A stretch of DNA of 64,000 bases from Streptomyces blattellae (lineage in GTDB: Bacteria; Actinomycetota; Actinomycetes; Streptomycetales; Streptomycetaceae). Shown in pieces: positions 25,150 to 34,276 of the stretch (its first letter is position 1; the number at the start of each line of letters is the position of its first letter). The stretch lies in assembly GCF_009709555.1 (NCBI RefSeq), contig NZ_WJBG01000123.1, positions 20,933 to 84,932 on the forward strand, read 5' to 3'. Below the pieces are notes generated by a model. It was not told the origin of the DNA. It ran no database searches and worked only from the letters and a program-made list of their open reading frames with translations. A program made the translations under genes and the position numbers.

Positions 25150-26505
25150 ATGAGCACGGACGACACCGCCCTGCCGGAGACGGTCTCCTACCCGTCACCG
25201 GCAGGAACAGCGGCCACCTGGGACCACCCGGTGGTCAGACGGGTCTCCCAGATCAGACAGCGCCTCAGGGAGATCGACCGGAAGCATCCGCGACTGCTGG
25301 ACGCAGGTCTGCTCGTCGTCCTGATTCCCTGGCTGTGCGTGCCCGACCTGGTGTACCAGGAAAACCTGCGGGACAGCGGCGAGTTCTCCTTCACCCACCT
25401 GCCCTGGCCGTGGCTGGTCGTCCTGCAGGCGGGACAGCTGCTGCCCTTGCTGTGGCGGCGCAGAAGGCCGGGTCTGGCCTTCGCCGTGATCGCCGCGGTG
25501 TTCATCGTCCAGTGCGTCCTGGGTGTCTGGCTGCGGGTCGGCGTGGCCGTGCTGATCGCCCTCGCCAACCTCGCGCTGCGCGGCCGGCCACGCCAACTGC
25601 CCGTGGCCTCCGCCGTGCTGGTGGTGCCCATGGTGCTGATCGTCCTGCGGTTGCCGGACGAGGTGTCGATCGTGGACGGGCTGTTCTTCCTGTGCACCAC
25701 CATCATCGCCGCGGCCGCGCTGGGTCTCTTCGTCCGCGTCCGCCGAGCCCATGTCGCAGCCCTGCACGACCGCGCGGCCCGCCTGGAGATCGAACGCGAC
25801 CAGCGCAGTCAGCTGGCCGCCGCCGCCGAGCGCACCCGGGTCGCCCGCGAGATGCACGACATCGTCGGCCACAACCTCTCCGTCATGATCACTCTCGCCG
25901 ACGGCGGCGCACGGGCGGCCGACATGACCCCCGAACGCGGCAAGCAGGCCCTGCTCATGATCGGTGACACCGGGCGCCAGGCACTGGGCGAACTGCGCCG
26001 CACGCTCGGCATACTCCGCGACAGCCATCACGACCCCGACGCCACCCAGCTCAGCCCACAGCCCCGCATCGTGGACATCAGCGCGCTGTGCGCCCGTATC
26101 CGCGCCGCCGGTCCCAACGTCGTCTACCGCACCAGTGGCCAGTTGGACAACCCGGACCGCGGTGTCCAGTTGACCGTATATCGTATTGTCCAGGAAGCGC
26201 TCACCAACGCCCTCAAGCACGCAGGCAACGACACGCGGATCGACGTTACGGTGACAGCTGAGGACATGGAACTGCGCATCGAAGTCCAGGACACCGGCCC
26301 GGGTGCGGGATCCACCCCGCCCGGATCGCCCCACGGCCACGGACAAGGTCTCACCGGCATGAGAGAACGCGCAGCCCTCTACAACGGGACCGTCACCGCG
26401 GGACCCGTCCCCGGCGGAGGATGGGGGGTGCGGGCCGTCCTCGACCTCACTCCGCTCACCGGTCTTTCCCACACTTCCACTTCCCGCGCGGGCGGTGTGG
26501 CTTGA
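25150..26505 (+). CDS. Sensor histidine kinase (HisKA_3 / NarL-partner type)
   Basis: 451 residues. Four or five N-terminal membrane segments (residues ~55-200) lie before a DHp helix with the phospho-acceptor in [19 protein letters not shown]-terminal HATPase domain follows ([37 protein letters not shown]). There is no large extracellular loop, so it is an intramembrane-sensing kinase, often paired with ABC exporters. ATG at 25150 is preferred; ATG 25120 and GTG 25141 are also in frame. It is coupled by a 4-base overlap to the response regulator. Confidence 0.88.
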   Translation: MSTDDTALPETVSYPSPAGTAATWDHPVVRRVSQIRQRLREIDRKHPRLLDAGLLVVLIPWLCVPDLVYQENLRDSGEFSFTHLPWPWLVVLQAGQLLPLLWRRRRPGLAFAVIAAVFIVQCVLGVWLRVGVAVLIALANLALRGRPRQLPVASAVLVVPMVLIVLRLPDEVSIVDGLFFLCTTIIAAAALGLFVRVRRAHVAALHDRAARLEIERDQRSQLAAAAERTRVAREMHDIVGHNLSVMITLADGGARAADMTPERGKQALLMIGDTGRQALGELRRTLGILRDSHHDPDATQLSPQPRIVDISALCARIRAAGPNVVYRTSGQLDNPDRGVQLTVYRIVQEALTNALKHAGNDTRIDVTVTAEDMELRIEVQDTGPGAGSTPPGSPHGHGQGLTGMRERAALYNGTVTAGPVPGGGWGVRAVLDLTPLTGLSHTSTSRAGGVA

Positions 26506-27179
26506 CCACCGTGCTCATCGTGGACGACCAGGCACTGCAGCGCTTCGGCTTCCGGCTGCTCCTCGAAAGCTCCCCCGACACCGAGGTCGTCGGTGAGGCG
26601 GAACACGGCGGCGAAGCCGTCCGCATGGCCGCCGAGCTCCGCCCGGACGTGATCCTCATGGACATCCGGATGCCCGGCATGGACGGCATCGAGGCCACCC
26701 GCCGCGTCGTCGCCTCCGGGGGCCGCTCCCGCGTCCTCGTCCTGACCACGTTCGACCTGGACGAGTACGCGCACGCGGCGCTGCGCGCGGGAGCCAGCGG
26801 CTTCCTCCTCAAGGACGCCCAGCCGGACGAACTCCTGGCCGGGATCCGCGCGGTCGCGGGGGGCGACGCCGTCATCGCCCCGGCACTCACCCGCCGGCTG
26901 CTGGACGCCTACGCCCAGCACCTGCCCCACGCGTCGCCGAACCGCGCCCCGGATGACGACCCCAGGGTTCGTTCGCTGACCGAACGCGAGCGTGAGATCT
27001 TCGTCGCCATCGGTCAGGGCTGGACCAACGGTGAGATAGCCGAGCGTCTCGTGCTGTCCGAGTCCACCGTGAAGACGTATGTGGGCCGTGTCCTGGCGAA
27101 GCTGGACGCCCGCGACCGCATCCAGGCCGTCATCCTCGCCTACGACTTGGGGCTCGCCCGCCCGAGCGCCCCCGACTGA
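26502..27179 (+). CDS. LuxR/NarL-family response regulator
   Basis: 225 residues from TTG at 26502 (TTGA overlap with the kinase stop); GTG at 26511 is the alternative. The receiver domain has VDD near residue 7 and the phospho-acceptor in [13 protein letters not shown] near residue 55. The LuxR HTH sits at the end ([43 protein letters not shown]). It likely binds the GGTACC dyads found before the ABC operon and the GtrA-like gene; that link is my inference. Confidence 0.9.
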   Translation: MTTVLIVDDQALQRFGFRLLLESSPDTEVVGEAEHGGEAVRMAAELRPDVILMDIRMPGMDGIEATRRVVASGGRSRVLVLTTFDLDEYAHAALRAGASGFLLKDAQPDELLAGIRAVAGGDAVIAPALTRRLLDAYAQHLPHASPNRAPDDDPRVRSLTEREREIFVAIGQGWTNGEIAERLVLSESTVKTYVGRVLAKLDARDRIQAVILAYDLGLARPSAPD

Positions 27180-27202
27180 CCCGCGGGAGACCTGCGACGC
27201 CT

Positions 27203-27266
27203 GCCTGCACGCCTGCACGCCTGCACGCCTGCACGCCTGCACGCCTGCACGCCTGCACGCCTGCAC
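27203..27266. repeat. Eight tandem copies of an 8-bp unit
   Basis: Eight exact copies of GCCTGCAC immediately downstream of the response regulator stop (27179). The unit is not a multiple of three, so slippage here would shift any frame crossing it. Confidence 0.9.
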
Positions 27267-27314
27267 GCCGACGACGAGCGTCGGGCGTTCCTCTGCACGG
27301 CCCCCCTCGACGGC

Positions 27315-28058
27315 ATGTCGAAGACGATGCGGGTGCTCACCCTGGTCACCTGCGGGCTCAATATCGCCGCCGGACACGACGTGTGGGCCAAGGTCGCGCA
27401 CGGCACGATGCCGCTGCTGTGGGTGGTGTTCTGCGAGATCGGCGCGCACATCTACGCCGTCCGGATCGGCGCCGCGACCGGCTGCCGTATGGAAAAGATC
27501 CGGTTCTCTCGCTGGTTCCTGGCCCCGCTGTCCACGTTCGCGCTGTGGCGGCGCATGACGCTGTGGGAGGTCACCTCCTACAGCCGGGCGCTCGCCTGCG
27601 AGCGGGAACGGCTGTTGGCACGTGCAGACCTGCACGAGCGGTACGGCTGGAAGTGGCGTTGGAAGACCCCGCGGCGCGAGCGCGTGATGCTGCGCACCGG
27701 AGAACTCACCCCCGCCGGCGACGACGTGCCAGTCAGCCCGAAGCCGGAGCAGGCACCCGAGAAGCCGAAGAGCGAGGCACCGAAGCCGCCGCGCATGCGG
27801 CCGACGACGGGCAAGACCAAGACGGCGCAGCGCACGACCGCCGAACTGCTCGCCGAGGCGCGCACGGTCACGGCCGACTGGACGGACGCCCAGATCAACG
27901 CCGAGGCACTGCGCAAGGAACTGCACTGCGGCTCGCGTCCCGCCCGGCAGGTGCGTGACGCCCTGCTCGCCGAGCGGGCCAGCGGGCGCGTCCTGCACCC
28001 CGTCGACAACCCCGAGCCGGACGCGTCCGGCGACGGCGCCGAGGGGGTGGCAGCGTGA
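27315..28058 (+). CDS. DUF2637-like AICE membrane protein, probably 5'-truncated
   Basis: 247 residues from ATG 27315. Hydrophobic VLTLVTCGLNIAAG and MPLLWVVFCEIGAHIYAVRIGAA are followed by WFLAPLSTFALWRRMTLWEVTSYSRALACERERLLARADL, the signature of a Streptomyces integrative-element protein of the DUF2637 type. A basic Pro-rich linker and a helical end (DWTDAQINAEALRKELHCGSRPARQVRDALLAE) come next. The usual first helices are missing and the frame runs back only into the 8-bp repeat, so I think the front was lost. It overlaps the next gene by 4 bases (GTGA). Confidence 0.65.
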   Translation: MSKTMRVLTLVTCGLNIAAGHDVWAKVAHGTMPLLWVVFCEIGAHIYAVRIGAATGCRMEKIRFSRWFLAPLSTFALWRRMTLWEVTSYSRALACERERLLARADLHERYGWKWRWKTPRRERVMLRTGELTPAGDDVPVSPKPEQAPEKPKSEAPKPPRMRPTTGKTKTAQRTTAELLAEARTVTADWTDAQINAEALRKELHCGSRPARQVRDALLAERASGRVLHPVDNPEPDASGDGAEGVAA

Positions 28059-28429
28059 ACACGCCGACCACGGCTTTGCTGTCCGCGCTGCCGCTCGCCG
28101 CCGGGTGGGCGGTCCATGTGCGGTGGCTGCGAGGCTGCCTGGACACCGCCCGGCGTGACCCGCTCACCGGGTTACGGACCCGCGACGGCTTCACCCGCCG
28201 CGCCACGGCCCTGCTGAAGGACCCGCGCGCCGTCGTGGTGCTGGCCGACGTCGACAAGTTCAAGCACATCAACGACACCCACGGGCACGGGGCCGGTCCG
28301 GGGTTGCCGGGCGGCTCGGGGGCGATGAGTTCTTCTCTGAACCAAGAAATGCCGCGGGTAGGGGCGCCGTCGCGAGCGCCGCGATACCGCCGCCCGGACC
28401 AGGGGAATCTCTTGGTGATCGAGCGATGA
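28055..28429 (+). pseudogene. Truncated GGDEF-domain protein of an AICE
   Basis: The GTG at 28055 overlaps the previous stop. The protein begins with a membrane segment, then DTARRDPLTGLRTRDGFTRRATALLKDPRAVVVLADVDKFKHINDTHGHGAG, the first third of a GGDEF domain. Similarity ends near 28300, before the GG[D/E]EF motif; the rest is unrelated sequence up to a stop at 28429. Small GGDEF proteins accompany transfer genes in actinomycete integrative elements, so this pair marks the deleted edge of one. Confidence 0.7.
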
Positions 28430-28625
28430 TCGGTCGTGGCGACGGACCCGCAAGGGCGGTTTGCCGTCGGGAGGCTGAGTAGTGCCGTTACTCGCTACCA
28501 CTGGGTGCTCTGGTACTTCCGCCGAAACGATCGAAACCTGACGGGGCGCACATGCCCCACGCTTCCGAATCCCGGGCCGAGACGTATTTGCGTCAGAGCG
28601 CACTCCAACTCCTAGGTTCCGAAGC

Positions 28626-29636
28626 ATGCGATACATCAAACTCGGGACGACCGGACTGGAAGTCTCCGCCATCACCCTCGGCTGCATGAGCTTCGGCGAG
28701 CCGGACCGGGGCGGCGAGCCCTGGTCGCTGGGCGCGGACGCCAGCCGGGACATCATCAAGCAGGCCCTTGAGAGCGGTGTCAACTTCCTCGACACGGCCA
28801 ATGGGTACAGCGCCGGAAGCAGCGAGGAGATCGTCGGTCAGGCGGTCAAGGACTTCACCCGGCGCGAGGAGGTCGTTCTCTCCACCAAGGTCTGGATGCG
28901 GATGCGCCCCGGTCCGAACGGCGCCGGGCTGTCCCGCAAGGCGATCTTCGCCGAGCTCGACGCTTCCCTGAAGCGACTGGGGACCGACTACATCGACCTG
29001 TACCAGATCCACCGCTGGGACTACGACACCCCGATCGAGGAAACCCTTGAGGCGCTGCACGACGCGGTCAAGTCCGGGAAGGTCCGCTACATCGGAGCCT
29101 CTTCCATGTACGCCTGGCAGTTCGCCAAGGCCCTGTACCTGGCTGACCTGAACGGCTGGACCCGGTTCGTGTCGATGCAGGACCACTACAACCTCATCCA
29201 TCGGGAAGCAGAGCGGGAGATGCTCCCGCTCTGCGCCGACCAGGGCATCGGCGTGATCCCGTGGAGCCCCCTGGCGCGGGGCAAGCTGACGCGGGCCCGG
29301 GACACTGCCACGGTGCGTGCCGAGACCGACGAGGGCGGCAAGATCCTCTACCGCGACGGGGACCAGGCAGTGGCCGAGCGTGTCCACGAGATCGCGAACA
29401 AGCGGGGTCTGTCGCCAGCCCAGGTTGCCCTGGCCTGGGTCATGCGCAACCCGGCGGTGACCTCGCCCATCGTCGGGGTCACCAAGCCGGCCCAGCTGGC
29501 CGACGCGGTCGCCGCGGTGGACGTCGAACTCGACGACGACGAGGCCGACTACTTGGAGGAGCCCTATCAGCCGCACGAGGCCGCCTACCTGGAGGAGTCC
29601 TTCTACAAGCAGCGGCCTGTGGCGGGCTCCCGGTAG
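28626..29636 (+). CDS. Aldo/keto reductase
   Basis: 336 residues. Typical AKR features are LGTTGLEVSAITLGCMSFGEP at the start, the catalytic FLDTANGYSAGSSEEIVG (Asp and Tyr), VVLSTKVWM (Lys), and DLYQIHRWDYDTPIEETLEAL with IGASSMYAWQF. The cofactor-binding end is VTSPIVGVTKPAQLADAV. It reduces aldehydes or ketones with NADPH in the cytosol; the substrate is unknown. It stands alone between element remnants. The ATG at 28626 lies close to the end of the AICE scar, so its promoter must be in 28434-28620. Confidence 0.9.
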   Translation: MRYIKLGTTGLEVSAITLGCMSFGEPDRGGEPWSLGADASRDIIKQALESGVNFLDTANGYSAGSSEEIVGQAVKDFTRREEVVLSTKVWMRMRPGPNGAGLSRKAIFAELDASLKRLGTDYIDLYQIHRWDYDTPIEETLEALHDAVKSGKVRYIGASSMYAWQFAKALYLADLNGWTRFVSMQDHYNLIHREAEREMLPLCADQGIGVIPWSPLARGKLTRARDTATVRAETDEGGKILYRDGDQAVAERVHEIANKRGLSPAQVALAWVMRNPAVTSPIVGVTKPAQLADAVAAVDVELDDDEADYLEEPYQPHEAAYLEESFYKQRPVAGSR

Positions 29637-29642
29637 TCCGCG

Positions 29643-29861
29643 CTACAGCCGGGCCTTCGACGAGTCCTTGGCCTCGGCCTTCACAGCCCTGTGACCGGCC
29701 CGGTGGTGCTTGCGGGCGGCAGCGCGCAACTGCATGATCCGCGCGCTGCCCGCAAGCGCGGAGAGCAGGATGCCCGCCACCGCGGCCAGCAGCAGGGCCA
29801 CGCGCAGCGGAACGTGCCCGTGGGCGCCGAAGAAGCTGACGTCCACCGACTGCTCCTGAGT
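29643..29861 (-). pseudogene. C-terminal fragment of a LapA (DUF1049) membrane protein
   Basis: The minus frame ending at 29643 reads EQSVDVSFFGAHGHVPL, then VALLLAAVAGILLSALAGSARIMQLR and a basic tail. This is the second half of a LapA-type protein, in which an xxQSVxVxFF strand leads into a transmembrane helix. The first half is missing; the sequence upstream (29862 on) becomes an IS3 remnant. The gene was evidently cut by that insertion. Confidence 0.6.
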
Positions 29862-29948
29862 TGGGTGGGAAACGCTGCGCAACTGGGTGCGGGCCGAGCG
29901 GACGCGCCGCGGTCCAAGCGGCGCCACGAGCACCGAAGGACGTCCCGG

Positions 29949-30265
29949 TGAGCGAGGCCACGAGGCAGGATCTGGAGGCCGAGATGGCGGCCCTGCGCGC
30001 GGAGCTGAAGACCGTGCGCGAGGAGAACCAGAAACCGGCCACCGAACGGGACATCCTGCGCAAGGCGACGAAGTTTTTCGCACAAGAGATGACCTGGTGA
30101 ACCGCTGCCAGTCCATTGAGGACCACCTCCGCGCCTGGGGCGTGAAGCGGTTGTGTCAGGTGCTGGAGGTGGCCCGCTCCAGCTTCTACACGTGGCGGGC
30201 CGGCGGTGCGGCCCGCGTCGCGCGCGAGCGGGCCGATGCGGCGCTTGCCGAGCCGAGCAGACGGG
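29949..30265 (+). pseudogene. IS3-family transposase remnant (orfA end, orfB start)
   Basis: The frame to the stop at 30100 carries the orfA C-terminus (MAALRAELKTVREENQK, ERDILRKATKFFAQEMTW). A GTG at 30097 begins the orfB N-terminus with the normal overlap (EDHLRAWGVKRLCQVLEVARSSFYTWRAG). OrfB stops being recognisable near 30260, before any DDE residue, where integrase sequence takes over. The IS is therefore a dead fragment. Confidence 0.75.
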
Positions 30266-30970
30266 CACCATCGGCAAGAACCGCTCGATGGCGAACAAGC
30301 ACCTGATCCCGTTCATCGGCAAGGCCAAGCTGAAGGAACTCAGCGCGGACGATGTCGACGACTGGTTGGACGACAGGGCCGAATTCCTCGCGACGCGGAG
30401 CCTGCGTGACCTGCTCGCCATCCTGCGCCGCTCCATCGCGCATGCTCAGCGCAGGGACAAGGCCGCGCGGAACGTCGCCCTACTCGTCACCGCACCGGAG
30501 GGGCGCCCTGGCCGTCCGAGCAAGGCACTGAACCTGGAGCAGGCGAAAGCCGTGCTCACCGCCGCGCGTCCGTCGCGGCTGTACGCCTACCTCGTGCTCT
30601 CGCTTCTCAGCGGTGTGCGCACGGAAGAGGCGAGGCCTCTCACCTGGGATTCCGTCTTCCTGGAGACCACGGACGGTATCCCGCCTCACGTCGCGGTGTG
30701 GCGGTCGGTGCGCAAGCACGGCGAGACCAAGGCCAGGAAGAGCCGCCGGACCATCGCTCTGCCGAAACAGGTCGTCGAAGTCCTCGAAGAGCACATGCGA
30801 TGGCAGAAGCAGGAGCGGGCATCGAGAGGGAGGAGTGGAGCCCGAACGGCCGGGTCTTCACGACCCGGAGCGGCGAGCCGCTCGACGCGGCGAACGTCCG
30901 GCGGGACTTCAAGGCCATCGTGAAGAAGGCTGGACTGAAGCCTGAGTGGACGCCGCGGGAGCTCCGCCAC
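30259..30970 (+). pseudogene. Phage-type tyrosine integrase, N-terminal part
   Basis: It lacks its true start because an IS3 remnant precedes it. Core-binding text KHLIPFIGKAKLKELSADDVDDWLD is followed by the catalytic domain (LYAYLVLSLLSGVRTEEARPLTWDSV, with the first catalytic Arg in SGVRTEE). A one-base frameshift near 30815-30822 moves the frame, which then continues VFTTRSGEPLDAANVRRDFKAIVKKAGL...PRELRH and stops abruptly at 30970. The matching C-terminal part is at 38631-38846, so the transposon between them split the gene. Confidence 0.85.
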
Positions 30971-31075
30971 ATTGTCTCTGCTTAGTTTCCGTGTGGCGAT
31001 TGGCTCCAACTGGGCCGGTGGCCTGGGTGTTTGGGCTTTGCGCTGAGCCGTGTGGTGTTTCTACTGTCAGCGCCC

Positions 31076-32548
31076 ATGATCCTGAGCTTCTTCTCGTCCC
31101 GGGGCTGGGAGTCCTGGGAAGTCGAGCATCGGCCGTTGATTCCCGAGGGGATGCCCGTGCTCGTCGACGGCGATCTGCGCTTCGAGGACGGTCCGGCCGC
31201 GCTGCGCCCGACGGCGGTGGTGAACCGGTGGCTGCGTGAGCTCCCGGCCAGCGGGGCGCCCGCGCCGAGCTCGTGGGAGAACTACGCGCGAGTCCTCAAA
31301 GAGTGGATGGAGTTCCTGGCGGTACACGGAGTGGGCCTGTTCGACTTGCGGGAGCGGTTGAAGGCGGGGCTGAGCCGGTACGCCGAGCACCGGGCCGCGG
31401 GCCCGCTGAAGGCCCGGTTCGCGGCGACGACGTGGGGCCAGCACATGAGCATCCTGTCGTTGTTCTACCGGTGGGCGATCAACGACGGGTACGCGACGGC
31501 GGAGCCGTTCACCTACCGCTCCGCACGGGCCCTGTTCGCCGGGACCGGCCGGGAGGTCAAGGTGAATCTGGCGGTGCGCCGCACGCCGAAGCCGCACGTG
31601 ACAATCAAGTACCTGGAGCCGGACTTCACCGAGTTGTTCCGCAAGGGGCTGCGTGGGCTGGCCCCGGACGGCTCGCAGGACACCGGGTTCCACGGCCGGG
31701 AGATGACCCGGAACGCTGCCATCGGGGACCTGGCACTGGCCACGGGGCTGCGGCTGCAGGAGTTCACCTATCTGCTGCCGTGGGAGATCCCCGCCCCGCC
31801 GCCCGCGCCGACCGCGGTGCCGATCCCCTTCCCGGTGCCGGCCGCAATCACCAAGGGAAGGAAGTTGCGCACCACCTGGATCTCCTTCGAGGTCCTCGCT
31901 GCGGTGCACGACTATCTGGAGCTGGACCGGGCGGCCACGGCGGAGGGGACGCGGTGGCGGCCGCCGCGACGGTGGGGCGAGCCGCTGATGGTGTCCGAGC
32001 CGGACGCCCGGGGCGGGCTGATCAACGGTGTTCGGAGGCCGTGGGCGTCGCTGACGCCGGCCGAGAGGCGGCGGCTGGTCGCGCCGGACGGGGGCTCGTG
32101 CCTGTTGGCGGTGAAGAACGGCGGCGGCCCGTTCACCGCCTGGGCGACGGTCTTCGAGCGCACATCGGACCGGATCCGGGCCCGGTTCGAGCCGCGTTTC
32201 CCGCACGTCTGGCCCCATCGGCTCCGTCATACGTTTTCGATGAGGACACTGGAGTACCTGGTCACCGGGCACTATCGGCAGGCCGCGAGCATCGTGACGG
32301 AGACGGACGCAGACGCTGCTCTTGTGTTCTACCTCTCCAAGGCCGACCCGCTGCTGGTCCTGCGTGACTTGCTTGGACACAGCACCGTACTCGTCACGGA
32401 AAAGTACCTCCGTCGCCTGGACACCACCCGCATTTACCGGGAGGCATACGAGGCCGCAGGGGCGGCGGCCGGCTTGACCGAGGACACGGAGGCCGAACAC
32501 GAGGCCGCGGCAGAGTTCGCCGACGTCGTCGTGGCCGGAGGTGCCTGA
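31076..32548 (+). CDS. Tyrosine recombinase 1 (TnpA-like)
   Basis: 490 residues from ATG 31076; an in-frame TTG lies at 31031 and no ribosome site is obvious. An N-terminal SAM-like core-binding domain (SSWENYARVLKEWMEFLAVHG) precedes the catalytic domain. There the catalytic Arg is in ATGLRLQEF, a Lys in TKGRKLRTTW, and HRLRHTF and LLGHSTVLVTEKYL supply the remaining His/Arg residues and the Tyr nucleophile. All expected residues are visible, so it should be active in strand exchange. Its stop overlaps the ribosome site of the second recombinase, and the three genes read as one operon. Confidence 0.85.
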   Translation: MILSFFSSRGWESWEVEHRPLIPEGMPVLVDGDLRFEDGPAALRPTAVVNRWLRELPASGAPAPSSWENYARVLKEWMEFLAVHGVGLFDLRERLKAGLSRYAEHRAAGPLKARFAATTWGQHMSILSLFYRWAINDGYATAEPFTYRSARALFAGTGREVKVNLAVRRTPKPHVTIKYLEPDFTELFRKGLRGLAPDGSQDTGFHGREMTRNAAIGDLALATGLRLQEFTYLLPWEIPAPPPAPTAVPIPFPVPAAITKGRKLRTTWISFEVLAAVHDYLELDRAATAEGTRWRPPRRWGEPLMVSEPDARGGLINGVRRPWASLTPAERRRLVAPDGGSCLLAVKNGGGPFTAWATVFERTSDRIRARFEPRFPHVWPHRLRHTFSMRTLEYLVTGHYRQAASIVTETDADAALVFYLSKADPLLVLRDLLGHSTVLVTEKYLRRLDTTRIYREAYEAAGAAAGLTEDTEAEHEAAAEFADVVVAGGA

Positions 32549-32549
32549 G

Positions 32550-34276
32550 ATGCCGGCCACGCTTGTCGACGAACCGCTTGGCCTGGACTGCGTCTTCAGC
32601 GACGGCAGGCGCGCGAAGCTCTCCCTGGATGGCCTGCCCAACCCGCAGCTGGCCTGGGACCTGGCCGTCGGCCTGGCCGAGCTGGTCCACCCGCACGGAA
32701 CCGTGGACGCCGCCGGCAGCATGCAGCACTACACCAGCGCCGCCCGGCACATGGTGCGGACCCTCGCGGACCGGGGGTTCTCCGGTGGTCTTGGACAGCT
32801 GAGCCGCGGCATGCTCGCCGAGTACTGGATGGGCGCTTCCAGGGGACGTGAGGCCCTGACCCGGCACATGGTCCTGGGTTTCGCCGCGGTCGGAGGGACG
32901 CTCGTGCCGGGGGTGGAGGATCTCGCGAACGGCCGGAACTACCACCCGCAGCCCTACCGCAAGCCCCTGCCGCCCTACGACGAGGCCGAGTGGGACCGGC
33001 TCACCAGCGTCTGCCGCACGCTGACCAAGGAGTCGTACGCCGACCACCGCCGGGCACTGGCCGCCGCCTCCCGCGGACGGCACCCCGCCGAAGCAGGGTG
33101 GACAGCGGAGAACTTCTGCTGGCTGCTGTCACGGACCGGCCCGATCGGCACCCCAGACTTCGCCCGAGCTATCGGCGTGACCTTTGACGCCCTCCACAAA
33201 CGCATCGGCGTCGGCCCCTTCCACGACGCTGTCCAGGGCCTCTTCCCTCACCTGGACGTGACGCTCGCCTACCGGCTGCTGTTCGGCATCTACTCCGGCA
33301 TCGTGCCCGACGGCATCGACGATCTCGGTGTCGGCGACATCGACTGGGCCGGCGACGCCTCGATCCTGCTGTCCTACGTCAAGGGCCGCACCGCCGCCGA
33401 GAGCCTGAACCTCCCGCGTCGGGCCGTGCGTCTGCTGGAACAGTGGCTCGCCCACTCCGCGCTGCTGCGGAGCTTCATGCCGCCCGGAGACCGGGAACGG
33501 CTCTGGCTCTGCCTGGCACGGCCGGGAAATGCGGCCCTGGCCGCACGGAAGGTCACCAGCGTCTCCCGGCAGGCATGGGCCCGACGTCACGGCATCGTCG
33601 ACGCCGAAGGCAAACCGCTGAAGATCCACCGGTCCCGGATCCGCACCACCCATCACGCGATGCGCGACAAGCGCACCTGGACAGGCAGCGCACGGGCCAT
33701 CATCGATCCGAACCACACTCCTGCCGTCGAGGGCGACCACTACCTGAGCGCCACCACACCGGCCCAACGCACGGCCGTCGAGGCCATCGTCGAGGACGCC
33801 CAGCACGACCTGCTCAGACGCGCTCACCCGCCCACCGTCCTCACCGACGAGGACGCCGCCGCCCTGGCCCAGGACTACCCCGAAGTCGTGGCCGCCATGG
33901 AGCTGGACAACGCCGCACTCGCCGAGTTGACCGGCGGGCAGCGGGATGTATTCACCGCCGCCTGCGGCGACCAGCTGTCCGGGCTGCACGGTCCGAAGGG
34001 CAAGCCGTGTCCGGCCCGCCCCTGGGTCTGCCTGCTCTGCCCGCTGGCGGTGTTCGCCCCGCGGCATGCCGCGAACCTGCTGCGGCTGAAGGCGTTCTTC
34101 TCCAGGCAGTGGCACAGATGCCCGCCGCCCACTTCATGGCCGTCTTCGGCCCCTACGCCACCCGCATTCAGCAGGTCCTGGACCGCTTCGACCCCGTCCT
34201 GCTGGCCGAAGCCGCCGCCCACGTCCGCGACAAGGACGACGAACTGCCTCTGCGCCCCGAGGAGCTGACCGCATGA
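32550..34276 (+). pseudogene. Tyrosine recombinase-like protein 2, frameshifted near its end
   Basis: About 570 residues from ATG 32550 with GGAGG at 32537-32541. The core has helical N-terminal parts and a diverged recombinase domain (VRLLEQWLAHSALL, HRSRIRTTHHAM, VEGDHYL). A Cys-rich motif follows (CPARPWVCLLCPLAVFAPRHAANLLRLKAFF). Just after AFFSRQ (near 34105) the coding sense jumps to another frame, QMPAAHFMAVFGPYATRIQQVLDRFDPVLL, ending at 34276 exactly overlapping the next start (ATGA). Unshifted, the frame ends at 34268 in nonsense. Either a real inactivating frameshift, a sequencing error, or programmed slippage. Confidence 0.75.

Noticed and set aside
27203..27266. Replication origin or iteron array
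   Set aside because: Eight-bp units are too short and too GC-rich for iterons, and no rep gene adjoins.
29643..30116. 157-residue minus protein including the LapA part
   Set aside because: Only the last ~70 residues are LapA-like; the front is antisense to the IS3 remnant, so the piece is annotated as a fragment.
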